Origin: JAFAYN01 sp963733105
GTDB taxonomy: Bacteria; Gemmatimonadota; Gemmatimonadetes; Longimicrobiales; Longimicrobiaceae
DNA: 64,000 nucleotides
Assembly (NCBI GenBank): GCA_963733105.1
Contig: CAVTCB010000016.1
Span: 151,412 to 215,411 of the forward strand
Reading direction: 5' to 3'
Part shown: positions 15,310 to 23,478 of the stretch, piece by piece
Position numbering within the stretch: the first letter of the stretch is position 1
Layout of the letters: each line of letters starts with the position of its first letter
Program-made: the position numbers and the translations under genes
The notes under the pieces: model-generated
What the model was told of the DNA's origin: nothing
Database searches by the model: none
The model's input: the letters and a program-made list of their open reading frames with translations, nothing else

Positions 15310-15312
15310 ACG

Positions 15313-15340
15313 AAGGGGCGCCCCCGCGGGAGCGCCCCTT
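15313..15340 (+). terminator. Hairpin terminator after the HTH gene
   Basis: AAGGGGCGC and GCGCCCCTT pair around an inner CCC-GC-GGG helix. It starts 4 bp past the stop codon. There is no long T-run, so efficiency is uncertain. Confidence 0.6.
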
Positions 15341-15363
15341 CCCCGTTCTCTGGTGTTCCGTGC

Positions 15364-15629
15364 GTGGGTCGTCGGCGGGGCGCTCCCTCCGGAAAGCGAG
15401 AACTCGCTTCGCTCAGACAGCTCGCTTTCCTCCGGGAGCACCCCACCTCCTCCCGTGGGTGTCCCCTACTGCAACTAACCGTACGGTAAGCGGTTGCGTG
15501 AGGGATGCGAGCCCGAAGGGGCGAGACCCGGCGCAGTTTGCCGGGGCTCGACTCCGTTGGGAACGGTTGTATCGTTCCCTACGGAGCCGCAGCCCGACCC
15601 CGGCGTCAGCCGGGGGCACGCCCGAGCCT
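15364..15629 (+). repeat. Five-hairpin intergenic element, copy B
   Basis: This is the second copy of the element, between the convergent HTH and SOD-like genes. Hairpin 1 has GGAAAGCGAG/CTCGCTTTCC arms and a loop containing CGCTTCGCTCAGACAG. Hairpin 3 has CCCGGC-GCAGTTT-GCCGGG. Hairpin 4 has GGGAACG/CGTTCCC inside CTCCGT/ACGGAG. Hairpin 5 has CCCCGGC-GTCA-GCCGGGG. No gene is seen. Confidence 0.82.
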
Positions 15630-15634
15630 GCCTG

Positions 15635-16102
15635 TCAGTCGTCCAGCGCGCCGCACGCCACGATGGTCCCCATCTCACTCGGCGACGCGTGCACGTTCAC
15701 GTGGTACTCCCGCGCCTCGTTGAGCTGGAGCATCAGGTGCGCCTCGGCCGTGGCCTGGCCGGCGCTCCCCACCTGCAGGGGCGGGTAGTTGTTCATGGTG
15801 CCCACGATGGGGCCGCCGCTCCCGCACTTCCCCTCGTGCACGTGCCAGGGGTGCACGCCCCCGGAGCGGGCGCCGGAGAGCGCGATGGTGGCGATGGTGT
15901 GCCCCTCGCGCACGGTGGCCCGCGACGTCCCGGACACGCCCGCGAAGCCTCCCTGGCCGGCGAGCGTGGCGTTCCACACCTCGCCCCTCTGGGTCACCGG
16001 CTGCATGTCCACGTCCACCCTGCCGGTGTCGGGGTCGGTGTGGATGCGGGGCGTGCACGCGGCCGCGGCGGCCAGCGAGATGCAGAGTACGATGGTGCGC
16101 AT
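15635..16102 (-). CDS. Cu/Zn-SOD-like or CHRD-like lipoprotein
   Basis: This 155-residue protein has a lipoprotein signal (LAAAAAC, Cys at about 16). Its beta-rich body contains HPWHVHEGKCGSGGPIVG and a later GQATAEAHL. The His-x-His with a following Gly-rich loop recalls Cu/Zn superoxide dismutase and CHRD-domain proteins. The full set of SOD copper and zinc ligands is not visible, so dismutase activity is doubtful. The gene is divergent from the dynamin-like gene and its 3' end abuts the five-hairpin element. Confidence 0.65.
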   Translation of the reverse strand: MRTIVLCISLAAAAACTPRIHTDPDTGRVDVDMQPVTQRGEVWNATLAGQGGFAGVSGTSRATVREGHTIATIALSGARSGGVHPWHVHEGKCGSGGPIVGTMNNYPPLQVGSAGQATAEAHLMLQLNEAREYHVNVHASPSEMGTIVACGALDD

Positions 16103-16282
16103 GTCTCTTCTCCGTCCTGAGTTGGCCCGATCTCTCCCGCCGGGCGGGAGCGCCGCGGCGGTGCAGGTTCCGCACCACGGCCGCTCTGTGCCCGCCGGGT
16201 GGCGCGGACGATGCAGGAGCCGCGCGCGCGCAGGTCGGGTGAAGGAAGCCCTCCCAATCACCTCTCCACCCGGGGGAACGAC

Positions 16283-18046
16283 GTGGTCCTTGGACGCCTG
16301 CTGAAGCGGAAGCGCATTCTGGGGGAGCGCGAGACGGAGCTGCGGGCCCGCGAGCGCGAGCTGCTGGACCGGCTCTCGACGGCGCTGCAGCGCTTCGGGC
16401 CGGACGTGGAGGAGGACGACATGCGCCACTTCCGCGAGGCGCGGGAGCAGCTGGACGGCCTCTTCCTCCTGGTGATCGCGGGGGAGTTCAACTCGGGGAA
16501 GTCGTCGCTTCATCAACGCGCTGCTCGGCGAGCGCGTCCTCCCGGAGGGGGTGACGCCCACCACGGACCGCATCAACCTGCTGCGCCACGGCGACGCGGT
16601 GGGGGAGGAGCTGCTGGAGGCGTACCTCCTGGAGCGGACGCACCCGGCGGAGATGCTGCGCGACCTGCACGTGGTGGACACGCCGGGGACCAACGCCATC
16701 GTCCGCGAGCACGAGGAGCTGACGCGCGACTACGTGCCCCGCTCGGACCTGGTGATCTTCGTCACCTCGGCGGACCGGCCGTTCACGGAGAGCGAGCGCG
16801 GCTTCCTGGAGCAGATCCGCTCCTGGGGGAAGAAGATCGTCTTCATCGTCAACAAGGTGGACATCCTGGCGACGGCGGCGGACCGGGAGGAGGTGCTCGG
16901 CTTCGTCCGCCAGAACGGGGAGACGCTCCTGGGGGAGGCGCCGCAGGTGTTCCCGGTCTCCGCCCGGATGGCGATGAAGGCGCGGGAGGGGGAGGACGCG
17001 GCGCTCTGGGAGGCGAGCGGCTTCGGGGCGGTGGAGGACTTCCTCCTGAACACGCTGGACCAGCAGGAGCGCATCCGGCTGAAGCTCCTCAACCCGCTGA
17101 ACGTGGGGCTGCGGCTGGCGGGGCGGTACAAGGACGTGGCGTTCGAGCGGCTCAAGCTGCTGGCGGACGACGTGTCCACGCTGCAGAACATCGACACGCA
17201 GCTGGCGGCCTTCCACCAGGAGATGCTCGCGCGACTTCGGGCCGCGGCTGGGGCGGCTGGACTCGATGCTCTCGGCGATGGAGCTGCGGGGGATGGCGTT
17301 CTTCGACGAGACCATCCGCTTCCGCCGCATCCGCGACCTGATGAACACGGACCAGGTGCCGCAAGGACTTCGAGCGCGAGGTGGTGGCGGACACGCCGCG
17401 CGACATCGACGACGAGGTGGGGCGGATCATCGACTGGATCGTGGAGCGCAACCTCCGGCTCTGGCAGGACATCGGCGGCTACATCGACCGCCGGCAGATC
17501 GCCCGCCACCGGGAGGGGATGATCGGGGAGGTGGGGGGCGGCTTCTCCTACAACCGGCAGGCGCTGCTGGACTCGGTGGGGCGGACGGCGCACGAGGCGG
17601 TGGGGACGTACAACCGCGAGGGGGAGTCGCGGAAGCTGGCGGAGGAGGTGCGCGGGGCGTACGGGACGACGGTGGTGGCGGGGGCGGGGGCGGGGCTGGG
17701 GGTGCTGATCACGGCGGCGCTCTCGGGGGCGGTGGCGGACATCACGGGGATCCTCCTGGCGGCGACGCTGGCGGCGACGGGGCTGTACATCATCCCGGCG
17801 CGGCGGCGCCAGGCGAAGGCGGAGTTCGCGACGAAGGTGGCGGAGCTGCGCAAGCGGCTGAACGACTCGCTGACGCGCCAGGTGCACGCGGCGATCGAGG
17901 ACTCCACGGAGAAGGTGAACGAGTCGATCGCTCCCTACCGCCGCTTCGTGCAGGTGCAGCAGGAGCAGCTGAACGAGGCGCGCGGGGAGCTGGTGACGGC
18001 GGAGGACGCCCTGCTCCGCCTGCGCGCGGAGATCGGGGCGGCGTAG
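16283..18046 (+). pseudogene. Dynamin-family GTPase, broken by three single-base insertions
   Basis: The parts join into a roughly 586-residue bacterial dynamin-like GTPase. It has the P-loop GEFNSGKSS, switch motif DTPG, NKVD specificity motif, long helical stalk regions and a C-terminal hydrophobic pair (GVLITAALSGAV, GILLAATLAATGLYII) that should contact membrane. The frame shifts by +1 at about 16,507 (an extra C before TTCATCAAC), at about 17,231 and at about 17,362. Restoring these gives continuous family-like sequence. GTG at 16283 has GGGGGA five bases upstream; an ATG at 16211 is also possible. Either a decayed gene or consensus errors; both other neighbours are intact. Confidence 0.8.
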
Positions 18047-18060
18047 CCCGCGGCCCTCGC

Positions 18061-19254
18061 TTGCGTCTCACGGACCCGGCGCGCGCCCGCCCGGGCGCGC
18101 TCTTCCTGGCGGCGGAGGCGCTGGCCGCGGCCTACCTCCTGGCGGTGGTGTGGGGGACGCTGCGCGACGGGCGCTTCCAGTGGGACTTCTCCGTCTACTG
18201 GCACGCGGCTTCGGCGTGGGGGCGGGGGCAGGACCCGTACGACACGGCGCTGCTGCACCGCCTCTCGGGGCGCCGCCTCCCCTTCCTGTACCCGCCGCTG
18301 ACGCTGCACCTGTTCCGCCCGTTCGCGGCGCTCCCGCTGCGGACGGCGCAGGAGGTGTGGCTCTGGCTGAAGCTGTCGGCGCTGGCGCTGCTGGCGTGGA
18401 CGTGGCTGCGGGGGTTCGTCCGGCTGGACGGGCGGGTGCCGCCGCTCCTCTTCCTGGTGCTGGGGTTCGGGTCGACGCTCCTGGTGGACCTGGCGTCGGG
18501 GAACGTGTCGGTGTTCGAGCAGCTCCTGCTGTGGGCGGGGCTCCTGGCGCTGGCGGGGGGGAGGACGTGGACGTTCGCGCTGTGCGTGGCGCTGGCGGCG
18601 CAGCTCAAGCTGACGCCGGTGGCGTTCCTGGGGCTCCTCCTGTTCGTGGACCGGCGGCCGCGGTGGGCGGAGATGGCGGGGGGGGCGGCGGTGTTCGCGG
18701 GGGTGCTGGGGGTGAACGCGCTCGTCTACCCGGCGCTCTGGCGCGGCTTCGTCCGCAACGTCACGACGGTGGAGGAGCACGGGACGGTGAACGCGTCGAC
18801 GCTGGGGCTGCTCCGCGACCTGGCGGGGCACCTGGGGCGCGCGGGGCTTCCCCTCCCGGGGTGGGTGCCGGTGGCGGGGTTCGCGCTGGCGGCGGCGGGG
18901 GTGGCGGCGGTGACGGCCCGGCGGCTTCTGGCGCTGCGAAGCGAAGATCCCGGCCACGACGCGCGCGTGGCCGGGATCCTGGCGTACTGCGCCGCGTTCG
19001 CGCTGGTGGCGCCGCGGATGAAGCTGTACTCCTTCCTCTTCCTGCTCCCGGTGGCCTGGTGGGTGCTGGCCCGCCACCGCTGGCGCCCGCTCCTCCCCCT
19101 GGTGGGGGTGCTGGCGCTGGTCCCCAGCCCCATCCTCCGCCTCCCCGATCCGGCGCCCCTCTTCGCCCGGACGTTCTACGCCTACCTCCCGCTCCTGGCC
19201 GCCTGGGGTGTGTGGGCCCTGTACCTGCGGCCTCTGCCCCCGGATACCGACTGA
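18061..19254 (+). CDS. GT87/DUF2029-type membrane glycosyltransferase
   Basis: The 397-residue protein has about ten hydrophobic helices and the GT87-like motif set: an early FQWDFSVYWHAASAWGRGQDPYD loop (Asp in a periplasmic loop), LPFLYPPLTLHLF, and AAQLKLTPVAFLGLLLF. The family transfers mannose or similar sugars from polyprenyl-phosphate donors at the outer face of the membrane. TTG at 18061, 14 bp after the GTPase stop, is the only reasonable start in this frame. Co-transcription with the GTPase is likely. The acceptor is unknown. Confidence 0.82.
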   Translation: MRLTDPARARPGALFLAAEALAAAYLLAVVWGTLRDGRFQWDFSVYWHAASAWGRGQDPYDTALLHRLSGRRLPFLYPPLTLHLFRPFAALPLRTAQEVWLWLKLSALALLAWTWLRGFVRLDGRVPPLLFLVLGFGSTLLVDLASGNVSVFEQLLLWAGLLALAGGRTWTFALCVALAAQLKLTPVAFLGLLLFVDRRPRWAEMAGGAAVFAGVLGVNALVYPALWRGFVRNVTTVEEHGTVNASTLGLLRDLAGHLGRAGLPLPGWVPVAGFALAAAGVAAVTARRLLALRSEDPGHDARVAGILAYCAAFALVAPRMKLYSFLFLLPVAWWVLARHRWRPLLPLVGVLALVPSPILRLPDPAPLFARTFYAYLPLLAAWGVWALYLRPLPPDTD

Positions 19255-19268
19255 ACCGGGTATCCGTG

Positions 19269-19537
19269 CGGGGGTCGTCGGCGGGGCGCTCCCTCCGGAA
19301 AGCGAGAACTCGCTTCGCTCAGACAGCTCGCTTTCCTCCGGGAGCACCCCACCTCCTCCCGTGGGTGGCTCCTACTACAACAGCGTGTGCCGTCGGCAGT
19401 TGCGTGAGGGATGCGAGCCCGAAGGGGCGAGACCCGCGCGCAGTTTGCGCGGGGCTCGACTCCGTTGGGAACGGTAGTATCGTTCCCTACGGAGCCGCAG
19501 CCCGACCCCCGCGCCAGCGGGGGGCACGCCCGAACCC
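19269..19537 (+). repeat. Five-hairpin intergenic element, copy C
   Basis: This is the third copy, again filling a gap between convergent genes. Its third hairpin is CCCGCGC-GCAGTTT-GCGCGGG, where copies A and B have CCCGGC/GCCGGG with the same loop. Its fifth is CCCCCGC-GCCA-GCGGGGG. Hairpin 2 is weaker here than in copy A. Confidence 0.82.
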
Positions 19538-19545
19538 GCGGTAAA

Positions 19546-20133
19546 TCAAGGTGTCGAGTAGAACAGGTGCGCGGGGAGGATGTTGAGCGGCTCGAACTCC
19601 TGCCGAACCCGCGAGAACACCCGCTCCAGGTGCGGATACACGGCGCGCGAGAACTGGTACACCAGGAAGGCCCCGTCCGGGCGGAGCGTGTCGCGCGTGG
19701 CCTGCAGCACGGCGTCGCGCACCTCCTCGGGCATGGTGCTGAAGGGGATGCCGGAGATCACGTAGTCGGCGCCGTCGATCCCCATGCGGCGCAGCTCGTT
19801 CCCGATCTCGGCGGCGGAGCCGTGCACCACCCGCAGGCGCGGGTCGGCCAGGTGGGTGCGCAGGTAGTTCACGAAGTCGCCGTTGGTCTCGAACACCACC
19901 AGGGTGGCGTCCGGGGCCATCCGCTTGAGGAGGTGGCGCGTGATGGTGCCCACCCCGGGCCCGTACTCCACGATGACCCGCGCCCGCTTCCAGGAGATCT
20001 GCGCCATGAGGTGGCGGATCAGGAAGCGCGAGCTGGGGATCACCGACCCGAGCATCACCGGGTGCTTGAAGAAGTTCCGGGCGAAGAGCAGCATCTGGCT
20101 CGACTCGGACCTACGCCTCTGGGTTTGCGCCAC
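19546..20133 (-). CDS. Class I SAM-dependent methyltransferase (phospholipid N-methyltransferase-like)
   Basis: The 195-residue protein shows the SAM-binding motif VIVEYGPGVGTITRHLL at about residues 50-66, an acidic VVFETNGDFVNYL motif II and a YVISGIPFSTMP motif IV. The NPPF-like position reads GIPF, as in rRNA dimethylase-like and PmtA-like phospholipid methyltransferases. The N-terminal FARNFFKHPVMLGSVIPSSRFL is typical of the latter. GTG at 20133 is chosen because AGGAG lies seven bases before it. The substrate is not certain. Confidence 0.82.
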   Translation of the reverse strand: MAQTQRRRSESSQMLLFARNFFKHPVMLGSVIPSSRFLIRHLMAQISWKRARVIVEYGPGVGTITRHLLKRMAPDATLVVFETNGDFVNYLRTHLADPRLRVVHGSAAEIGNELRRMGIDGADYVISGIPFSTMPEEVRDAVLQATRDTLRPDGAFLVYQFSRAVYPHLERVFSRVRQEFEPLNILPAHLFYSTP

Positions 20134-20282
20134 GACCGTTCTCCTCTGGACGAATAGTTCCCTGTCCGACCGCCGCCGGGCGGCGGTCGGGGGGTCCCCC
20201 GCAAGGGGTGCGCCATCTGGCGCCCGGAGGGATTCTAGCGCCCCGGGGCGCCGCGGCGCCACTCCTCCCCGGCGCGCGGGAT

Positions 20283-20311
20283 TTGACCGGCCGCCCCGCG
20301 CGCCGGATATT
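20283..20311 (+). promoter_or_regulatory. Promoter of the M20 amidohydrolase gene
   Basis: TTGACC (20,283-20,288), a 17-bp spacer and GATATT (20,306-20,311) form a sigma70-like promoter in very GC-rich DNA, about 49 bp before the ATG at 20,360. Confidence 0.55.
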
Positions 20312-20359
20312 GGTCGCGTTCCCCGTCCGTTTCCTCCTCCCCCGATCCCGGGTTCCGCC

Positions 20360-21675
20360 ATGAGATCCTCCCTGGTCCGCGCTGCCGCGGCGGGCGCCGC
20401 GCTCGCCGCCCTTCTCCCCGCCCGCTCGGCGGCGCAGGCGCTGGACGCGCCGGTGCGCGCCGCGGTGGAGCGCTTCGCCCCCGCGATGGTGGAGGCGCGC
20501 CACCGCATCCACCAGAACCCGGAGCTGGGGAACCGGGAGCACAAGACGGCGGAGCTGGTGGCGGCGCACCTCCGCTCGCTGGGGATGGAGGTGCGCACCG
20601 GGGTGGCCCACACGGGGGTCGTGGGCGTCCTGCGCGGGGGGCGCCCGGGGCCGGTGGTGGCGGTGCGCGCGGACATGGACGCCCTCCCGGTGACGGAGGA
20701 CACGCCGTACCCCTTCCGCTCCACGGTGCGCACGACGTACAACGGGACGGAGGTGGGGGTGTCGCACGCCTGCGGGCACGACGTGCACACGGCGGTGCAG
20801 ATGGGGGTGGCCTCGGTGCTGGCCTCCATGCGCGAGCGCCTCCCGGGGACGGTGATGTTCGTGTTCCAGCCGGCGGAGGAGGGGGCGCCTCCGGGGGAGG
20901 AGGGGGGCGCGGAGCTGATGCTCAAGGAGGGGGTGTTCGACGGTCCGCTGAAGCCGAGCGCGGTGTTCGGGCTGCACTCCTTCTCGGAGATGGAGGTGGG
21001 GAAGGTGGGGTACACGCCCGGTCCGGCGATGGCGGCGGCGAACGAGTGGCGGGCGACGATCCGCGGGCGCCAGGCGCACGGGGCGGCGCCGCACCTCTCG
21101 GTGGACCCGGTGGTGATGGCGTCGCAGGCGGTGATGGCGCTGCAGACCATCCGCTCGCGCAACCTGTCGCCGTTCGCGCCCACGGTGGTGACGGTGGGGA
21201 TCATCCGCGGCGGGGAGCGCCTCAACATCATCCCCGCGGAGGTGAAGCTGGAGGGGACCATCCGCTCCTTCGACACGGCGCTGCAGGACACCATCCAGCG
21301 CCGCATGCGCGAGATCCTGGACGGGGTGGCGCGCGCGGGGGGCGGCTCCTTCACGCTGGAGTTCAACCGCGGCTACCCGGCCACGGTGAACGACACCGCG
21401 CGCTGGCCGCGCGGATGCGCCCCACGATGCTGCGGGTGGCGGGCGCGGAGAACGTGGTCCCGGTGCAGCCCACCACGGGGGCGGAGGACTTCTCCTTCTT
21501 CGCCAACCGCGTCCCGGGGTTCTTTTACCGGCTGGGGACGGTGAAGCCGGGGACGGTCTCGGGCGGGCACCACACCCCCACCTTCATGGCGGACGATGCC
21601 TCCATCCCGGTGGGGATGCGGGTGATGTCGGGGCTGCTGCTGGACTACCTGGCGGGCGGCGCGGCGCGGAGGTAG
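20360..21675 (+). CDS. Secreted M20 amidohydrolase (hippurate hydrolase-like), one frameshift
   Basis: The protein has a signal peptide (ARSAAQA) and M20D amidohydrolase motifs: DMDALPVTEDTPYPF, HACGHDVHTA (metal ligands), PAEEGAPPGEEGG and GLHSF. The C-terminal part (PTTGAEDFSFFANRVPGFFYRLG) is in another frame. The frame changes near 21,400-21,410, where ACCGCGCGCTGG should read as Thr-Ala-Leu-Ala. Repairing it gives a product of about 438 residues, the usual size. The signal peptide suggests periplasmic hydrolysis of N-acyl amino acids or peptides. One indel in an otherwise good gene suggests a sequence error. Confidence 0.85.
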
Positions 21676-21681
21676 GAAGCG

Positions 21682-21724
21682 CGGCGTCCCCGGCCCGGGA
21701 GGGTTCCCCGGACCGGGGACGCCG
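21682..21724. terminator. Bidirectional hairpin between amidohydrolase and peptide gene
   Basis: CGGCGTCCCCGG (21,682-21,693) pairs perfectly with CCGGGGACGCCG (21,713-21,724). It sits between the two convergent stops and can serve either strand. T-runs are absent. Confidence 0.6.
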
Positions 21725-21733
21725 GACGGACGG

Positions 21734-21817
21734 CTACATCTGCCAGTCGTTGTACTTGACGTTGTTCTCGCTGGCGTAGGTCAGCGCCTGGCCGAGCTCG
21801 CCGATGACCCTGCCGGC
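21734..21817 (-). other. In-frame coding-like extension of the peptide gene after UGA
   Basis: Directly after the UGA of the double-glycine peptide, 27 codons continue in frame (AGRVIGELGQALTYASENN, then VKYNDWQM) before TAG. The composition is peptide-like, with a Gly-x-x-x-Gly stretch and an aromatic amidated-bacteriocin-like end. Changing UGA to UGG would give one 81-residue precursor. Confidence 0.45.
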
Positions 21818-21979
21818 TCAGAAGCCGGTGGGGCTGCTGGCCGCCGCGTCGATCCCGGCCTTCACCGTCTGGTAGGCGTCCACCAGCCAGAGGGTGACCC
21901 GGAGGGTGTCCGTGGGGCCCAGGATGCCGATGATCCCTCCGTGGACGTGCTCCATCTCGGCCGCGCTCAGCTCTGTCAT
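21818..21979 (-). CDS. Double-glycine-leader peptide precursor (bacteriocin or pheromone-like)
   Basis: This small gene encodes 53 residues and has a strong ribosome site (GGAGGAGA, 4 bases before ATG). The leader MTELSAAEMEHVHGG fits the double-glycine consensus closely: Leu at -12, Ser at -11, Glu at -8, Met at -7, Val at -4, Gly-Gly at -2/-1. Such leaders are cut by C39 peptidase ABC exporters. The core (IIGILGPTDTLRV... to SSPTGF) is hydrophobic with a helical stretch. After the UGA stop the same frame stays open for 27 more codons to TAG at 21,734, ending YNDWQM, which looks like the tail of a longer precursor. No exporter gene is in the window. It diverges from a LytS/LytTR pair, which suggests a signalling role. 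Confidence 0.72.
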   Translation of the reverse strand: MTELSAAEMEHVHGGIIGILGPTDTLRVTLWLVDAYQTVKAGIDAAASSPTGF

Positions 21980-22073
21980 CGTGTCTCCTCCTGCATGGGG
22001 GTGGTGGTGAGGCGGGTCCCGTTCCCGGCCCGCGGGGAGAACGATGCCCGGCGGGGAGGGGGAGCACCACGAA

Positions 22074-22126
22074 TCCCGGACGAGACCCGGGGCGCGCGGG
22101 ACGAGCCGCGGAGCGCGTGGCACGAG
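22074..22126 (-). promoter_or_regulatory. Three 21-bp-spaced LytTR-like sites facing the peptide gene
   Basis: On the minus strand CTCGTGCCACG (22,126-22,116), CTCGTCCCGCG (22,105-22,095) and CTCGTCCGGGA (22,084-22,074) recur at exact 21-bp steps, weakening toward the peptide gene. The last site ends 95 bp before its ATG. The spacing places sites on one face of the helix, two turns apart. Confidence 0.6.
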
Positions 22127-22172
22127 CGGTCCCGGCCGGTCCGGAGGGCGGGCGGAGGCGCGTTTCCGCGTC

Positions 22173-22227
22173 TCGTTCCACGACGCGTGCGCTTCGTGCC
22201 ACGCCGCCCGACGCCCGTACCACGGGC
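22173..22227 (+). promoter_or_regulatory. Three 21-bp-spaced LytTR-like sites facing the histidine kinase gene
   Basis: CGTTCCACGA, CGTGCCACGC and CGTACCACGG lie on the plus strand with core GTNCCACG at 22,175, 22,196 and 22,217, exactly 21 bp apart. It is the same motif as in the minus-strand array, so the two arrays point outward from a common centre near 22,150. The last site ends 84 bp before the kinase ATG. Confidence 0.6.
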
Positions 22228-22310
22228 GCCGCGCGGCGGGGGCGCGTCCGCCACCTTTCCCGCCCTCCCGGGGACGCTTTCCGGGGCGACTCCCCTCCAC
22301 CTCCCCCTGT

Positions 22311-23477
22311 ATGGACCACGACGACGACGTCCGCGAGGGCGGACCCTGGCGCGCGTGGGCGCTGGCGCTCGGGGTGGTGACGCTCCTCGCCCTCGCCTAC
22401 TCCACCGAGAACTACGTGGGGCAGCGGATCAACCTGGCGTTCGCGGCCCGCATGGGGCAGGAGGTGCCCCCTCCGGTCCCCTGGATCTTCTGGGTGCTCC
22501 GGGAGATCCCGGTGTGGTACTCGTGGCTGGCCCTTTCCCCGGCCATCCTCCGCGTGTCGCGCCGCTTCCCGGTGCTCGGGCCGCGCCGCCTCCGGAACCT
22601 GGGCGTCCACCTCGGCGCGGGGACGGTGGCGGTGGTGCTCAACGTGATGGTGGTGTCGGCGGTGCAGCAGTACGTGCCGCCGGCCGCGCCCGTGGAGGTC
22701 CCGTACCTGCAGCGCGTGGCCATCGGGCTGGCGGGGTACGGGTTCTTTCTGCTCAGCGTGTACTGCGCGATCGTGGCCGTGCAGCACGCGGCGCTCTACT
22801 ACCGGGCCTTCCAGACCCGCGCCCTGCACGCGGCCCAGCTGGAGACCCGGCTCGCCCACGCGCGGATGGACGTGCTCAAGATGCAGCTCCAGCCCCACTT
22901 CCTGTTCAACACGCTGAACACCATCGCGTCGCTGATGAAGCACGACGTCCCCGCGGCGCACGGCACCCTGGTGCGTCTGAGCGGGCTGCTCCGGCGCTCG
23001 CTGGACGGCGGGAGCGGGCACGAGACCCCCCTGCGCGACGAGCTGGACTTCGTGGAGCAGTACATCGAGATCCAGCGGGCCCGCTTCCGGGACCGCCTGC
23101 ACGTGGAGGTGGACGCGGAGCCGGCCACGCTGGAGCTGCTGGTCCCCCGGCTGGTCCTGCAGCCCCTGGTGGAGAACGCCATACGGCACGGGGTGCAGGA
23201 GCAGGAAGGCCCCGGCCGCATCGTGGTGCGCGCCCGCCGCGCGGACGGGTGGCTGCGCCTGGAGGTGGTGGACAACGGGCCCGGGCTGGCTCCCGCCGCC
23301 CGGGGAGCGCTCCGCCCGGAAGGAATCGGCCTCGCCAACACGCGGGCGCGGCTGGGGCAGCTGTACGGCGCGCGCTACCGCTTCGTGCTGGAGAACGCGG
23401 AGGCGGGCGGGGTGCGGGTGGTGGTGGAGATCCCCGCGCGGGCGGCGGAGCCGCTCGCCGAGTTCGTGGAGGTGTAG
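22311..23477 (+). CDS. LytS/YehU-type sensor histidine kinase
   Basis: The 388-residue protein has four hydrophobic segments (about residues 15-30, 55-75, 95-115 and 135-160). A His_kinase domain follows with the phospho-acceptor region LKMQLQPHFLFNTLNTIASL (His near residue 200). The ATP-binding motifs are VPRLVLQPLVENAIRHG (N box) and VVDNGPGL (G1 box), with GIGLANTRARLGQLYG (G2 box). This is the LytS/AlgZ class, which partners LytTR regulators. The partner begins 2 bp downstream. The membrane part could sense the peptide encoded on the opposite side of the shared promoter region. Confidence 0.93.
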   Translation: MDHDDDVREGGPWRAWALALGVVTLLALAYSTENYVGQRINLAFAARMGQEVPPPVPWIFWVLREIPVWYSWLALSPAILRVSRRFPVLGPRRLRNLGVHLGAGTVAVVLNVMVVSAVQQYVPPAAPVEVPYLQRVAIGLAGYGFFLLSVYCAIVAVQHAALYYRAFQTRALHAAQLETRLAHARMDVLKMQLQPHFLFNTLNTIASLMKHDVPAAHGTLVRLSGLLRRSLDGGSGHETPLRDELDFVEQYIEIQRARFRDRLHVEVDAEPATLELLVPRLVLQPLVENAIRHGVQEQEGPGRIVVRARRADGWLRLEVVDNGPGLAPAARGALRPEGIGLANTRARLGQLYGARYRFVLENAEAGGVRVVVEIPARAAEPLAEFVEV

Positions 23478-23478
23478 G

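Noticed and set aside
19269..19537. Open frame through the five-hairpin elements giving similar peptides in all three copies (for example PPGAPHLLPWV)
   Set aside because: The peptide similarity follows from DNA similarity. Stem changes keep pairing rather than amino acids, and no ribosome site or start codon is shared.
21818..21820. Selenocysteine insertion at the UGA of the peptide gene
   Set aside because: No selenocysteine-insertion hairpin is apparent just after the UGA, and Trp or a plain stop fits better.
22074..22227. CRISPR-like reading of the 21-bp-spaced repeats
   Set aside because: Units are about 10 bp, imperfect, in two opposite orientations and without cas genes. Operator arrays explain them better.
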